A stretch of DNA of 64,000 bases from Marinihelvus sp963695135. Lineage in GTDB: Bacteria > Pseudomonadota > Gammaproteobacteria > Xanthomonadales > SZUA-36. The DNA is taken from positions 62,001-126,000 of the forward strand of contig CAVOGA010000005.1 in the NCBI GenBank assembly GCA_963695135.1, given 5' to 3'. Positions 8,859-17,080 of the stretch are shown piece by piece; the stretch's first letter is position 1; each line of letters opens with the position of its first letter. Under the pieces are notes generated by a model that worked only from the letters and a program-made list of their open reading frames with translations, did no database searches and was not told the origin of the DNA. A program made the translations under genes and the position numbers.

Positions 8859-10232
8859 ATGACGGACGATGTCTTACTCGAGGAACTCGAGCGATTTTTG
8901 GAGGAACATCCGGAAACACGCTTTATGGATGCGTTCGCCGCAGACATCAACGGCATCATCCGGGGCAAACGGCTACCACCGGAAGACTTCCGCAAGCCCT
9001 TTGATAAAGGCGCCAACTTCTGCGCCTCGGTTGCCTTTCTCAACTCCCGTGGCGAAGCCGCGGAGAACCTCAAATATGGCGCCCACGACGGCGACCCGGA
9101 CATCCGCAGCGTGGCCATACCCGGCTCCCTGTGCTCGGTGCCCTGGGCCAGCGTGCCCACTGCCCAGGTCTTGCTGGAGCTGCAGGAATTCGATGGCTCA
9201 CCCTTTTTTCTCGACCCCCGCAACATGCTCAAGGAGACCATCAAGCCTCTGAAAGACATGGGCCTGCACCCGGTGCTGGCCACGGAAATGGAGTTCTACC
9301 TGGTTGACTACGATGGCGAAACCTTCATCCCGCGCCACCCGAAAATCGCCGGCTCCGACTGGGACCAGCTCGGCGTGCAGTACGGCAGCTTTGACGACCT
9401 TGACGACGTGGAGCCCTTCCTGGTTGACCTGGACAATTACTGCCGGATTCAGAACATACCCGCCGGCGCGGCGCTGGCCGAGTATTCACCGGGGCAGTTC
9501 GAGGTCAACCTGCATCACGTGGATGACCCGATTCTCGCCTGCGATCACGCGATTCTCCTGAAACGGGCGGTCAAGGCCGCGGCGAAGAAGAACGGGCTGT
9601 CGGCAACGTTCATGGCGAAGCCTTTCCAGGAGCACGCCGGATCCGGGCTGCATATTCACGTCAGCCTGCTCGACGACGACGGCAATAACATTTTCTCCGG
9701 CGAGAGCGCGGACGGCCCCTGGTCTGATGCGCTGCGCCATGCCATTGGCGGGCTGGCCGAGACCATGTCCGAGTCCATGGCGGTATTCGCGCCCAACGCC
9801 AACAGCTACCGTCGTTATGCGCCGGGCTATTTCGTACCTGCCACGCCCAACTGGGGACCCAACCACCGGGACCTGGCACTGCGAATTCCCGTTTCCAGCC
9901 AGGTTAACCGGCGCATCGAGCATCGCGTCTCCGGCGCCGACGCCTGCCCTTACCTGGTCGTATCAGCCATCATGGCCGGCCTGCATCATGGGCTCACGAA
10001 CCGGTGCGAGCCGGGTCCGATGACGCCGGAGCGGGAAGATATTGATTACGAGATCACCCTGCCCGTGCGCTGGGAAAAGGCCCTGGACGCCTGGGATGCC
10101 GCCACCATTCTGCCGGGGTATTTTGGCAAGGAATTCCACAAGACCTACGGTATCGCCAAGCGCGAGGAAGCGGATATCTTCCATTCGGAGATCACGGACC
10201 GCGACTACGAGTGGTATTTGAGGGCTGTTTGA
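8859..10232 (+). CDS. Glutamine-synthetase-family gamma-glutamylamine ligase (PuuA/SpuI-like)
   Basis: A 457-residue protein from ATG 8859 with a clear GAGGGAGAAGC ribosome site. It has the class of active-site motifs seen in gamma-glutamylpolyamine synthetases: EMEFYLVD (143-150), EYSPGQFEVNLHH (208-220), FMAKPFQEHAGSGLHIHVSL (251-270, shown here at its limit) and NWGPNHRDLALRIP (331-344). There is no adenylylation Tyr loop near the C-terminus as in GlnA, and the middle pattern EYSPGQFEVN is that of PuuA rather than of housekeeping glutamine synthetase. Members ligate glutamate to putrescine, other polyamines, monoamines or methylamine. With the PuuC-like dehydrogenase in the same operon, a gamma-glutamylated amine route is likely; no PuuB oxidase or PuuD hydrolase is seen, and the two desaturase-like FAD enzymes could replace the oxidase. 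Confidence 0.85.
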   Translation: MTDDVLLEELERFLEEHPETRFMDAFAADINGIIRGKRLPPEDFRKPFDKGANFCASVAFLNSRGEAAENLKYGAHDGDPDIRSVAIPGSLCSVPWASVPTAQVLLELQEFDGSPFFLDPRNMLKETIKPLKDMGLHPVLATEMEFYLVDYDGETFIPRHPKIAGSDWDQLGVQYGSFDDLDDVEPFLVDLDNYCRIQNIPAGAALAEYSPGQFEVNLHHVDDPILACDHAILLKRAVKAAAKKNGLSATFMAKPFQEHAGSGLHIHVSLLDDDGNNIFSGESADGPWSDALRHAIGGLAETMSESMAVFAPNANSYRRYAPGYFVPATPNWGPNHRDLALRIPVSSQVNRRIEHRVSGADACPYLVVSAIMAGLHHGLTNRCEPGPMTPEREDIDYEITLPVRWEKALDAWDAATILPGYFGKEFHKTYGIAKREEADIFHSEITDRDYEWYLRAV

Positions 10233-10361
10233 TTTTTGTGACGCTGGTGTTGTTCTCTTGCTTGCCTTCTTCGCCCTGCGGGCGAAACCGGCGGCGCTCG
10301 TTCACAACAAATTAGATTCATCGTGCTGGTAAGTTGGCTCGCCGGGTGACGCACGCGCCGC

Positions 10362-10390
10362 GTGACCTGCGCCGGCCATTTGCCTAGAAT
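10362..10390 (+). promoter_or_regulatory. Putative sigma-70 promoter of the halogenase gene
   Basis: GTGACC at 10362-10367 and TAGAAT at 10385-10390 are separated by 17 bases and lie 40 bases upstream of the halogenase ATG at 10430. The -35 box matches 4 of 6 and the -10 box 5 of 6 consensus bases. It suggests the halogenase is transcribed separately from the catabolic operon. Confidence 0.5.
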
Positions 10391-10429
10391 CTTTCCCAGA
10401 ACACCCACCCGTTCCCCTGAAGGCACAGC

Positions 10430-11938
10430 ATGAGCAACCCCCCGAAGAAGATCCTTGTCGTTGGCGGCGGCACCGCAGGCTGGATGGCTGCGCTGCACTT
10501 CAAGCACACCTGGAAAGACCGTGATATCGATATCACGCTGATCGAGTCCGCCCAGATTGGCACCGTGGGGGTCGGTGAAGGCACCACGCCGCTGATCAAG
10601 GAGTTTTTCAACCGCCTGGGCATCTCCGAGTCCGAATGGATGCCGGCCTGTAACGCCACCTACAAGTGCGGCATCAGTTTTCCGGACTGGTCCACCGTGC
10701 AGGGTTACGAGAGCTACTTCCATCCGTTCTTCTCCGAACATGACCGGGCCCACGTCAACCACTTCTGGGACAACTGCAACCTGCGCCGGAACGGCCATGA
10801 TGTCCCGGCGCACCCCGATGACTATTTCGTCTCCACCGCGATGGTTCGCCAGCAGCGCTGTCCGATTTCCATGGAAGACGGCGTGCCGGATGCGGTCTAC
10901 GGCTACCACTTCGATGCGGCCCTGATGGGCCAGTACTTCAAGCGCAAGGCCATGGAACTGGGCGTGAACTTTATCGAGGACACGATCGCCAGGGTCAACC
11001 TTGATGCAACCGGCAACATCGCCTCGGTGACCACGGAACAGCATGGTGACGTGGCGGCAGATTTCTTTGTCGACTGCACCGGCTTCCGCGGCCTGCTGAT
11101 ACGCCAGGCCCTCGGCGAGGAACTGGTCAGCATGCGCGATTACATGTTCAACGACTCGGCGGTAGCAATTCCCACCCCCCACCCGGAGGAGCACAGCCTC
11201 TCATCGGAAACCGTTTCCCGGGCCCTGAGTCACGGCTGGTGCTGGCATATTCCACTGGTGAGCCGCATGGGCAACGGTTATGTCTACAGCTCCGACTATA
11301 TCGACGCGGAAGCCGCGGAGGCAGAATTCCGCGCCTACCTGGGTGCGCAGGCGGAGGGCGCCAGGGCCGTTCACCTGCACTGGAAACCAGGCCGGCTGGA
11401 GCACCACTGGCAAAAGAACTGCGTGGCGGTCGGACTGTCCCAGGGCTTCCTGGAGCCGCTCGAAGCGCTGATGATCAATGTCATCCAGAGCAGCATCGAG
11501 GCCTTCACGGAAAGCTATGAGGCCGGGGACTTCACCAACCAGTGGCAGGAGCGGTTCAACCAGTACGTCAACCGGTTTATCGATGGCGTCCGCGACTACC
11601 TGCAGCTGCACTACAAGGCCAATACCCGCAGCGATTCACAATACTGGATCGACGCCCGCGAAAATCCCCACATGTCAGACCACCTGCGGACCATTCTCGA
11701 GGCCTGGGACAACAACCAGGATTTTGACCGGGTGCTCTTCGACCACATCAACCAGCAGATTTACCCGCGCACCAGCTGGTACTGCATGCTGGCCGGCATG
11801 GGTCGCTTTCCGCAGGCTGACAAGCACCCGCTTCGCGTTCCGCAACGACACCAGCAACGTGCCGCGGAAGCCAGCGCGAGGCAAGCCGAGTCCTTCTGGC
11901 CGCATGCGCAATACCTGGAAAAAATCTACGCGGGCTGA
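10430..11938 (+). CDS. Flavin-dependent tryptophan-halogenase-family protein
   Basis: A 502-residue protein with the family fingerprints in the right places: FAD-binding VGGGTAGWM (11-19), the catalytic Lys at residue 79 in NATYKCG (the position of PrnA Lys79), WCWHIP (the WxWxIP block that separates halogenases from monooxygenases) and FLEPLEA, which carries the Glu facing the substrate. It needs FADH2 from a separate flavin reductase, none of which is in the window. Relatives halogenate free tryptophan, peptides or other aromatics, but many members near TonB systems have no known substrate. Near the C-terminus, about 11820-11880, a neighbouring frame (RNDTSNVPR) fits better, so a pair of compensating base errors is possible. 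The gene has its own promoter and a strong terminator, so it is a stand-alone unit. Confidence 0.87.
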   Translation: MSNPPKKILVVGGGTAGWMAALHFKHTWKDRDIDITLIESAQIGTVGVGEGTTPLIKEFFNRLGISESEWMPACNATYKCGISFPDWSTVQGYESYFHPFFSEHDRAHVNHFWDNCNLRRNGHDVPAHPDDYFVSTAMVRQQRCPISMEDGVPDAVYGYHFDAALMGQYFKRKAMELGVNFIEDTIARVNLDATGNIASVTTEQHGDVAADFFVDCTGFRGLLIRQALGEELVSMRDYMFNDSAVAIPTPHPEEHSLSSETVSRALSHGWCWHIPLVSRMGNGYVYSSDYIDAEAAEAEFRAYLGAQAEGARAVHLHWKPGRLEHHWQKNCVAVGLSQGFLEPLEALMINVIQSSIEAFTESYEAGDFTNQWQERFNQYVNRFIDGVRDYLQLHYKANTRSDSQYWIDARENPHMSDHLRTILEAWDNNQDFDRVLFDHINQQIYPRTSWYCMLAGMGRFPQADKHPLRVPQRHQQRAAEASARQAESFWPHAQYLEKIYAG

Positions 11939-11953
11939 GCCCGGATGCAAATA

Positions 11954-11997
11954 CGCCCGGCGTACCGGGCGAGTGTTATTTTTATTACTTTTTTTAT
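11954..11997 (+). terminator. Rho-independent terminator after the halogenase
   Basis: A 7-base GC stem, CGCCCGG at 11954-11960 and CCGGGCG at 11965-11971 with a CGTA loop, is followed by a T-rich tract (GTTATTTTTATTACTTTTTTT). It starts 16 bases after the halogenase stop. Confidence 0.75.
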
Positions 11998-12010
11998 AGC
12001 GAGCCCGAAC

Positions 12011-12187
12011 TTATCCGGATCGCCTTCTTGTTGACTGGAGGTAGATGCCTGCGGTCAGCAGGGTCAGGAACGCCAGGAACAGCCACCAGCCGTTCAGATC
12101 CTGGGTGAGATTCTGGTCCAGCGCTCCGCCTGCCGCCAGCGCTGACATGCTGAGGCACAGACTGAACATCACGATACACAGTTTCAC
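12011..12187 (-). CDS. Small hypothetical membrane or exported protein
   Basis: A 58-codon frame from GTG 12187 to 12011. It begins KLCIVMFSLCLSMSALAAGG, a convincing signal peptide with an AxA cleavage site, and ends with a second hydrophobic helix (WWLFLAFLTLLTAGIYL) and a basic tail STRRRSG. Such a layout fits a tiny inner-membrane protein. No family is recognised and the ribosome site is weak. It lies between the halogenase terminator and the MBL gene. Confidence 0.42.
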   Translation of the reverse strand: MKLCIVMFSLCLSMSALAAGGALDQNLTQDLNGWWLFLAFLTLLTAGIYLQSTRRRSG

Positions 12188-12425
12188 CGGCCCACGAGCG
12201 AGGCGGGGATGACGGCGGGATACAACGGGCTGTTCTTGTAGTATCAAGGGTCGGGCAAGTCCTGTTGTTATTACTCCGGCGTCGCCGACATCGTGTCGGA
12301 ACACCGTACGGACCCCCCCCGGGCTGCTGCGCATTGTGCGGCAAGACCGGCACGCATGCAAGGCGCCGATGGATTTTTTACGCCCGGCCCCATGATTCCT
12401 TTATGACGCGCGGACGGTCCGGGCA

Positions 12426-13379
12426 TTAACGCGACGCACGGTGGTCCAGCCAGAACTCCAGCCCCTGCGTGTTGAGCTTGACGTCCACCGCGACAATTTC
12501 GCGAAACGTCTCGCTGCCGAGCATCACACCGTGCGCGCGGGCGGCGTCCTCCAGACCGTCGAGCATGGCGGCGGCGATCACCTTGCCACGGTGATCCGCA
12601 TCCGAGTAGTGCTCGGCAATCGCCACGAATTCATCAATGCGCGTCAGCAGGTCGCCGGCCAGCCGCGCCAAATCGCCGACCCGACCAAAATGCGTGAGGT
12701 ACATCCACCGCGGCCCGCGGTCCATGAGTTTTTCAATGGAATGCTTCAGGGCGCCCGGGTCGAACTGGATCGGCGTGGTCGTGGGAAAAATAAACGGCCC
12801 CTTGCCGGTATCCAGTTCCCGGTAGGAGAGGCCGAAGGTATCGCCGGTGAACCAGCCGCGCGTGGCTTCGTCCCATATGCAGAAATGATGCCGCGCATGG
12901 CCGGGCGTATCCCGAAATTCCAGCGGACGTCCGCCCACCTCCAGGGTTTCACCGTCGTCCATTTCCCGCACCCGCTCCGCAGGAATCGGCAGTAGCGTGC
13001 CGTAGTCACGGTCAAAGATCTCATCCCCGTAGACCTGGCGGACGCTGGCCTCGAGTTTGGACGGATCAATCATGTGGCGTGCGCCGCGCGGGTGGACCAC
13101 GAAGGTGGCATTGGGACAGGCCTGCATCATGGCCCCGGCGCCACCCGCATGGTCCAGGTGCACATGGGTGACGATCACGTGGGACACCTGTTCCGGGGCC
13201 CAACCCCGCTGTTCCAGCGCCTGCATCAGGCGCGGCACACTGTCGTTGGTGCCGGTTTCAATGATCGCCACCGCGCCTTCCCCCTCCAGGAGGTAACAGG
13301 CGGCCATATGCGGACGGTTGTAGGTGCTGTCCACGGCGATAACCCCGCCGTCGTATTCGAAACTTGCCGCGTCAGACAT
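12426..13379 (-). CDS. MBL-fold metallo-hydrolase
   Basis: A 317-residue metallo-beta-lactamase-fold protein. The zinc motif THVHLDHAGG is at residues 71-80 (His72, His74, Asp76, His77), followed by a His in DTPGHARHHF, the bridging Asp in FTGDTFG and a late His in YLTHFGR, so the dinuclear metal site is complete. Members of this general group hydrolyse thioesters, lactones, glyoxalase-type substrates or nucleotide esters. The C-terminal helical tail of about 90 residues is longer than in glyoxalase II. No partner gene points to a substrate; the gene is transcribed away from the decayed region at 13.4-16.9 kb. Confidence 0.85.
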   Translation of the reverse strand: MSDAASFEYDGGVIAVDSTYNRPHMAACYLLEGEGAVAIIETGTNDSVPRLMQALEQRGWAPEQVSHVIVTHVHLDHAGGAGAMMQACPNATFVVHPRGARHMIDPSKLEASVRQVYGDEIFDRDYGTLLPIPAERVREMDDGETLEVGGRPLEFRDTPGHARHHFCIWDEATRGWFTGDTFGLSYRELDTGKGPFIFPTTTPIQFDPGALKHSIEKLMDRGPRWMYLTHFGRVGDLARLAGDLLTRIDEFVAIAEHYSDADHRGKVIAAAMLDGLEDAARAHGVMLGSETFREIVAVDVKLNTQGLEFWLDHRASR

Positions 13380-13628
13380 GACTGCTGCTCCCCAGATTGG
13401 CCGGCGACGGGGACGTTATTGAATCTGATATCTGATGTTGGCCCCCGCTTCAGAAATCTATTGTGGCCTGGCAACCCCGCCACTTCGAATCAGGATCAGG
13501 CGTTTTTTTTCGCACCCTTATCATTCGATTGACATCCATTATTCCGGATTCAGCAAACATAATCTTTCGCCTCCGGACGCTACCACGGACTCGGTGGAGA
13601 TCACACGTACGAGGGGCGCTAAAACGAA

Positions 13629-13835
13629 TTGCTGGCCACAAGACCCAAAGTTAAAGAAAGTGGCGTGATCCTGGTAAACGACTATGTGTATTTCAGCACC
13701 TCTGATTTCCAAAAATACGGAGTTGTAGAAGCGGTCAATGAATTTTGCATAGAGCACAACTATGCAATTCTTTATCGAGCGTTACAAGGAAGAATGTACA
13801 ACGATGTTTTACAGAAGAAGATCAATAACCTATAG
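13629..13835 (+). pseudogene. C-terminal remnant of a SAM-dependent methyltransferase, low GC
   Basis: About 60 residues from a TTG at 13629, preceded in frame by a stop at 13620. The stretch SGVILVNDYVYF, then YGVVEAVNEFCIEHNY and a final ALQGRMYNDVLQKK resembles the C-terminal strand-helix part of TylF/FkbM-type class I methyltransferases found in polysaccharide and natural-product loci; the NDY and AVNEF elements are the recognisable ones. The SAM-binding N-terminal half is absent. The DNA is clearly AT-richer than its surroundings, which suggests horizontal origin. The 249 bases upstream (13380-13628) hold no recognisable gene. The family assignment is from memory of the motif pattern and is moderate. 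Confidence 0.5.
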
Positions 13836-13863
13836 GCTGAAATACACGCCCTGACCCAGAACC

Positions 13864-15636
13864 CTATTTTCGCCCACCCCCGTCGAACTCGCTGGACTGG
13901 GGATCCTTCAGTAACCGCCAGCTAAGGTCTTCCAGATAGTCGTGCCGCGCCTCACCAGGTGCGGGACCGGCAGGTGCCGGCACACTGAAGGCAGCCCGAA
14001 GCTCCGCATAGACAGGATCGAGCAGCATCCCCCCGGCATGGAAGACCTGTGGCAGAAGCTGGTGAATAGGCAGGTGCGCGGGCGGGTTTGCCTCGAGATC
14101 GAAATTGGCGAGGACCAGGAAGGGGGTGAACTGTTGCGGTGGCTCGAGACCGTTATCGAAACCGAGCACCTGGAACACCTGGTTGAGCCCTGGCAAATGG
14201 TCGCCAAACACGATAAGCAGCGTATCGCGGTCGCGTGCTTTGAGCTGGTTCCAGATCGCGGTTAACTGGTTCACGAAACGTTCGGCATGAAACAGGTATT
14301 GCTGAAGCGGCTCCCCCTCGATATCGGAGACCACCTCGGGTACCTCTATATCGCTGACGGATTCCGGCAGGCGATCTCTGCGATTCACGTCCCATGGGCC
14401 GTGGTTTTCCATGCTGATCAGGAACGTGAAGATGGGCCGGGACGAGGGTGCGGATTCCAATGCTTTGTACAATTCCGGTGTCAGTACGTCGTCGCTGGCG
14501 TAAAAGCCGAGTTCCTCAATGCCCTCCATTTTTTCCATTGCCACGAAGCGGTGGAAGCCCAGGAGCGGCAGGGCCCGGTTCCGATTCCAGAAATAGCCCA
14601 TGTGGTTGTGAATCGCCACGGTTTCGTAACCCTGGCCGCGCAGCATCCATGGCAGGGAATGAACCGGGCGGGTTACAACACTCAGATACACGTAATCGAC
14701 CCCTTCGAAGATACTGAACGGCACTGCGGTCAGGAGCTCGAACTCACTGCGCGTGGTGTTGCCGGCATAGGTCGGCACTTCCAGCGTGCCACTCACCCCT
14801 TGTGCCTTGAGTGCGCACCAGGCCGGCAGCAACTCGCATTCGCCCACTTGCGCGAGAATCGAAGGGTCGAAAAAACTTTCGGCGAGCATGACAATGACGT
14901 CCGGCGAACGCGGAGGCTGACGAAGGGGGGCAGTCTGCAAACCTGCCAGGGATGCCGGACGGACAGGCTCAGGGGTTTGCGTATCAGGTAACTGGAATCT
15001 GGCCCGGGAGCTGGCCCGGGTAATGCTGGCCACCAGGCCATTGAGCCGGACACTTTCGATTGGGTTCCATTCCTGCGGCGTGATGGGCGCCTGGTGATAC
15101 CACTTGCCGGGCGGAAGCCACTCCTGCCCCAGGCTCAGCAGCAGCAAGGAGCAAGTCCCGGCCAGGGCCAGACCGGCCGGACGCCGCAATACCGGCGGCT
15201 CTTTGGTGAGTAGAAACACGATCGCGGCCGCAAAGGATACCAACAGCAACAGTAACGGCAGCGCATTGCCGTAGTTACCCAGCAACCCGAAGCCGCGGAT
15301 CGTCTGCCAGATGAGCAGGAAATCGCTGAACACGGCGGGCTGCAACAGTGCTTCCAGCTTCTTGGCGTTGACAAAAAAGATCCAGACGATAAAGCCGGTC
15401 AACATCAGCAATGACAGACCGGGTCTGCGTGTCAGTCCCAGGCACAGGCCTGCCATGATGACCAGGGGGAGCGCATTTAAGGCAAGCAGCGCGGTCCCGT
15501 CGCTTGGCTCGAGATTGGGATCGAGCCAGAGCGGCAGTAGGATGGCGCCGGCAACCAAGAGCGCAAGACGAATGGCGGACCAACTGGGTCGCAAGGATGA
15601 TGACCGTGCCGCAAATACAGGGCAAAAGGTTAGCAT
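13864..15636 (-). CDS. LTA-synthase-family sulfatase / phosphoglycerol transferase-like membrane protein
   Basis: The protein has an N-terminal membrane region of about five helices (LALLVAGAILLPLWL, ALPLVIMAGLCLGL, LLMLTGFIVWIFFV, ALPLLLLLVSFAAAIVFLL, LALAGTCSLLLLSL) and an external alkaline-phosphatase-fold domain. That domain shows the metal-binding Glu in MLAESFFD, the catalytic Thr in AGNTTRSEFELL and the metal pair in FGDHLPG, as in LtaS and MdoB/OpgB. In a Gram-negative cell such enzymes usually modify periplasmic glucans or other glycans with phosphoglycerol. I chose ATG 15636: the frame is open upstream to 15777, but that DNA matches the end of an IS3-type element, so the upstream ATGs (15684 and beyond) are probably insertion-derived. 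The native promoter may have been replaced. Confidence 0.82.
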   Translation of the reverse strand: MLTFCPVFAARSSSLRPSWSAIRLALLVAGAILLPLWLDPNLEPSDGTALLALNALPLVIMAGLCLGLTRRPGLSLLMLTGFIVWIFFVNAKKLEALLQPAVFSDFLLIWQTIRGFGLLGNYGNALPLLLLLVSFAAAIVFLLTKEPPVLRRPAGLALAGTCSLLLLSLGQEWLPPGKWYHQAPITPQEWNPIESVRLNGLVASITRASSRARFQLPDTQTPEPVRPASLAGLQTAPLRQPPRSPDVIVMLAESFFDPSILAQVGECELLPAWCALKAQGVSGTLEVPTYAGNTTRSEFELLTAVPFSIFEGVDYVYLSVVTRPVHSLPWMLRGQGYETVAIHNHMGYFWNRNRALPLLGFHRFVAMEKMEGIEELGFYASDDVLTPELYKALESAPSSRPIFTFLISMENHGPWDVNRRDRLPESVSDIEVPEVVSDIEGEPLQQYLFHAERFVNQLTAIWNQLKARDRDTLLIVFGDHLPGLNQVFQVLGFDNGLEPPQQFTPFLVLANFDLEANPPAHLPIHQLLPQVFHAGGMLLDPVYAELRAAFSVPAPAGPAPGEARHDYLEDLSWRLLKDPQSSEFDGGGRK

Positions 15637-15680
15637 AGGTATGGTGCCGGCGGTGTTTTGCACGCTAGTTGTCGCGTAGC

Positions 15681-15998
15681 TCATGCTTCGGCGTTGAGTG
15701 TCTTGCGCGTCGCCTGATCGGGGTTGAGTGCGACCTGTCTGATGGGTCGCCAGTTTCGGGTCCGGGTTGACCAGCATCGCGGATTGCGCTGCCTGGCCCG
15801 TTCATAGACCACTTCGCGATTCGCCAGTATGGCAATTATCACTGTGCAGGATCGGCGGCTGATCATGACAACGCTGCCGCCACATGGCCTGTTCGGTCAG
15901 TTGGGCGGCCTGTTCGCCGGATTCCTCTTCATGCATCTGCCAGTGCACGCCGTAGCGGCTGTACAGGTCGCTGATCAGGTACAAGTGAAAACCGCAGC
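15681..15998 (-). mobile_element. IS3-family transposase remnant with an internal deletion
   Basis: Two pieces of an IS3-type OrfB (DDE integrase fold) read on this strand. From about 15993 down to 15840 the sequence gives FHLYLISDLYSRYGVHWQMH, EEESGEQAAQL and PILHSDN, the segment holding the second catalytic Asp. It then changes frame and jumps directly to VVYERARQRNP and TRNWRPIRQVALNP, the C-terminal end, finishing at 15681. About 100 residues with the last catalytic Glu are missing. The DNA just beyond, CGCGACAACTAG followed by CACCGCCGG to about 15650, resembles the usual tail of these elements. Neither terminal inverted repeat nor a target duplication is evident, so the copy is dead. 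Confidence 0.75.
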
Positions 15999-16855
15999 AA
16001 CCAGGAGGAGGACGCATTTTTTACCTCCGGTATCCATGACGACCTGCTCACGCAGCTGGCGCAAATTTCTTCCCTGCGGGTCATCTCGCGCACCTCCGTC
16101 AGCCAGTTTGCCGATACGAACAAGAGCATCCGGGAAATCGCCGGGCTGTTGAATGTGGCGACGATTCTTGAAGGCGGCGTGCAGCGCGCCTGCGTTTTGA
16201 GCAAGCGCGCCGGATGGACCCGGAATTTGCCCAGGCCTGGGCCAGCGAGGCACAGGCCATTTTGTTGTTTTCAGACAGTGGCTCATCCTATGGCGACATT
16301 CCTGCCGCCGAGGTAGAGCGCCTTGCGCGCCCGCTGATGGAGCGGGCCTATGAACTGGCGCCGACAGAACCGCTGGTTTTGGCGGTTTATGGCCTGTTGG
16401 AGAGTCAGGCCGACAATTTCCAGTTGGCCAATGAGTTCTATGACCGCTCGCTGGCCATCGAACCCAACAGTGGCGAGGTGATGAACTGGAAACGCCTGAA
16501 CCTGATACCGGCAGGGCGTGCCGGGGAAGCGCAGTCACTGGTCCTGCGCATGATCGAAGCCGACCCCATGTCGCGAATTACCCTTTTGAACGGCATTGCG
16601 AGCATCGCCCGCTTCGGTGACGGAACGCCGGAACTGGTGGACAGCCTGCTGAACTCGAGCCTCTTTGAACGCTTAAGCGGCAACCTGCAGTTTCAGACCG
16701 TAATCGCCCGTATGCGGGAACTGGCCGCACAGGAACGCTCGGAGGTCCTGGACCTGCTGTGCGGGCCGGACCAACTCGAAGGCTGGGACCCCGCGCCTGA
16801 TACCTGCACCCTGTGGGCAGAAGGCAGAAAGCCCGGGGTTTCGGCCCCGATTTAA
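15999..16855 (+). pseudogene. Truncated FlgO/TolB-like TPR protein gene
   Basis: The 5' end abuts the IS3 remnant. From 15999 the frame reads EEDAFFTSGIHDDLLTQLAQ, then LRVISRTSVSQF and ATILEGGVQRA, the start of the FlgO-like domain seen in adenylate-cyclase-type TPR proteins. Near 16187 it jumps in a different frame to LRFEQARRMDPEFAQAWA, which begins the TPR region and continues open to 16855. The usual 100-200 residues between these parts are missing, and the N-terminal DNA-binding or cyclase domain and membrane helix are gone. Two independent lesions, one at the IS boundary, make this a real pseudogene rather than a base error. An internal ATG at 16214 could in principle still make a 213-residue TPR fragment. 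Confidence 0.7.
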
Positions 16856-17080
16856 GCTCGCGGATTCCGTGCCCATGCTCAGGGTCAGGGTAAAAGCCCC
16901 CACTCCTCTATCCTGACGGCATCAGACCGGACGGCGCCCACCTGGTCCGCGCGGCCAGGGAGCCAATACCCGGCGCCTGAATCAGAACCAGAAAACCGCT
17001 TTCGGAAGAACAGTTGACCTGCGTCATCCTGTCCCCGGCGGCGTTCTGTACAGTACATATATCAGATACTTCTAAATTAG

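Noticed and set aside
8859..10232. Housekeeping glutamine synthetase GlnA
   Set aside because: The motif pattern EYSPGQFEVN and the neighbours match gamma-glutamylamine ligases, and there is no glnL/glnG pair or adenylylation site.
15829..16152. A 107-codon forward frame opposite the IS remnant
   Set aside because: The reverse strand carries the transposase motifs in the first half, and another forward frame carries the FlgO-like domain in the second half.
17014..17054. TTGACC at 17014 with TACAGT at 17049 as a promoter for the secreted cluster
   Set aside because: The spacing is 29 bases, far from the 16-18 needed.
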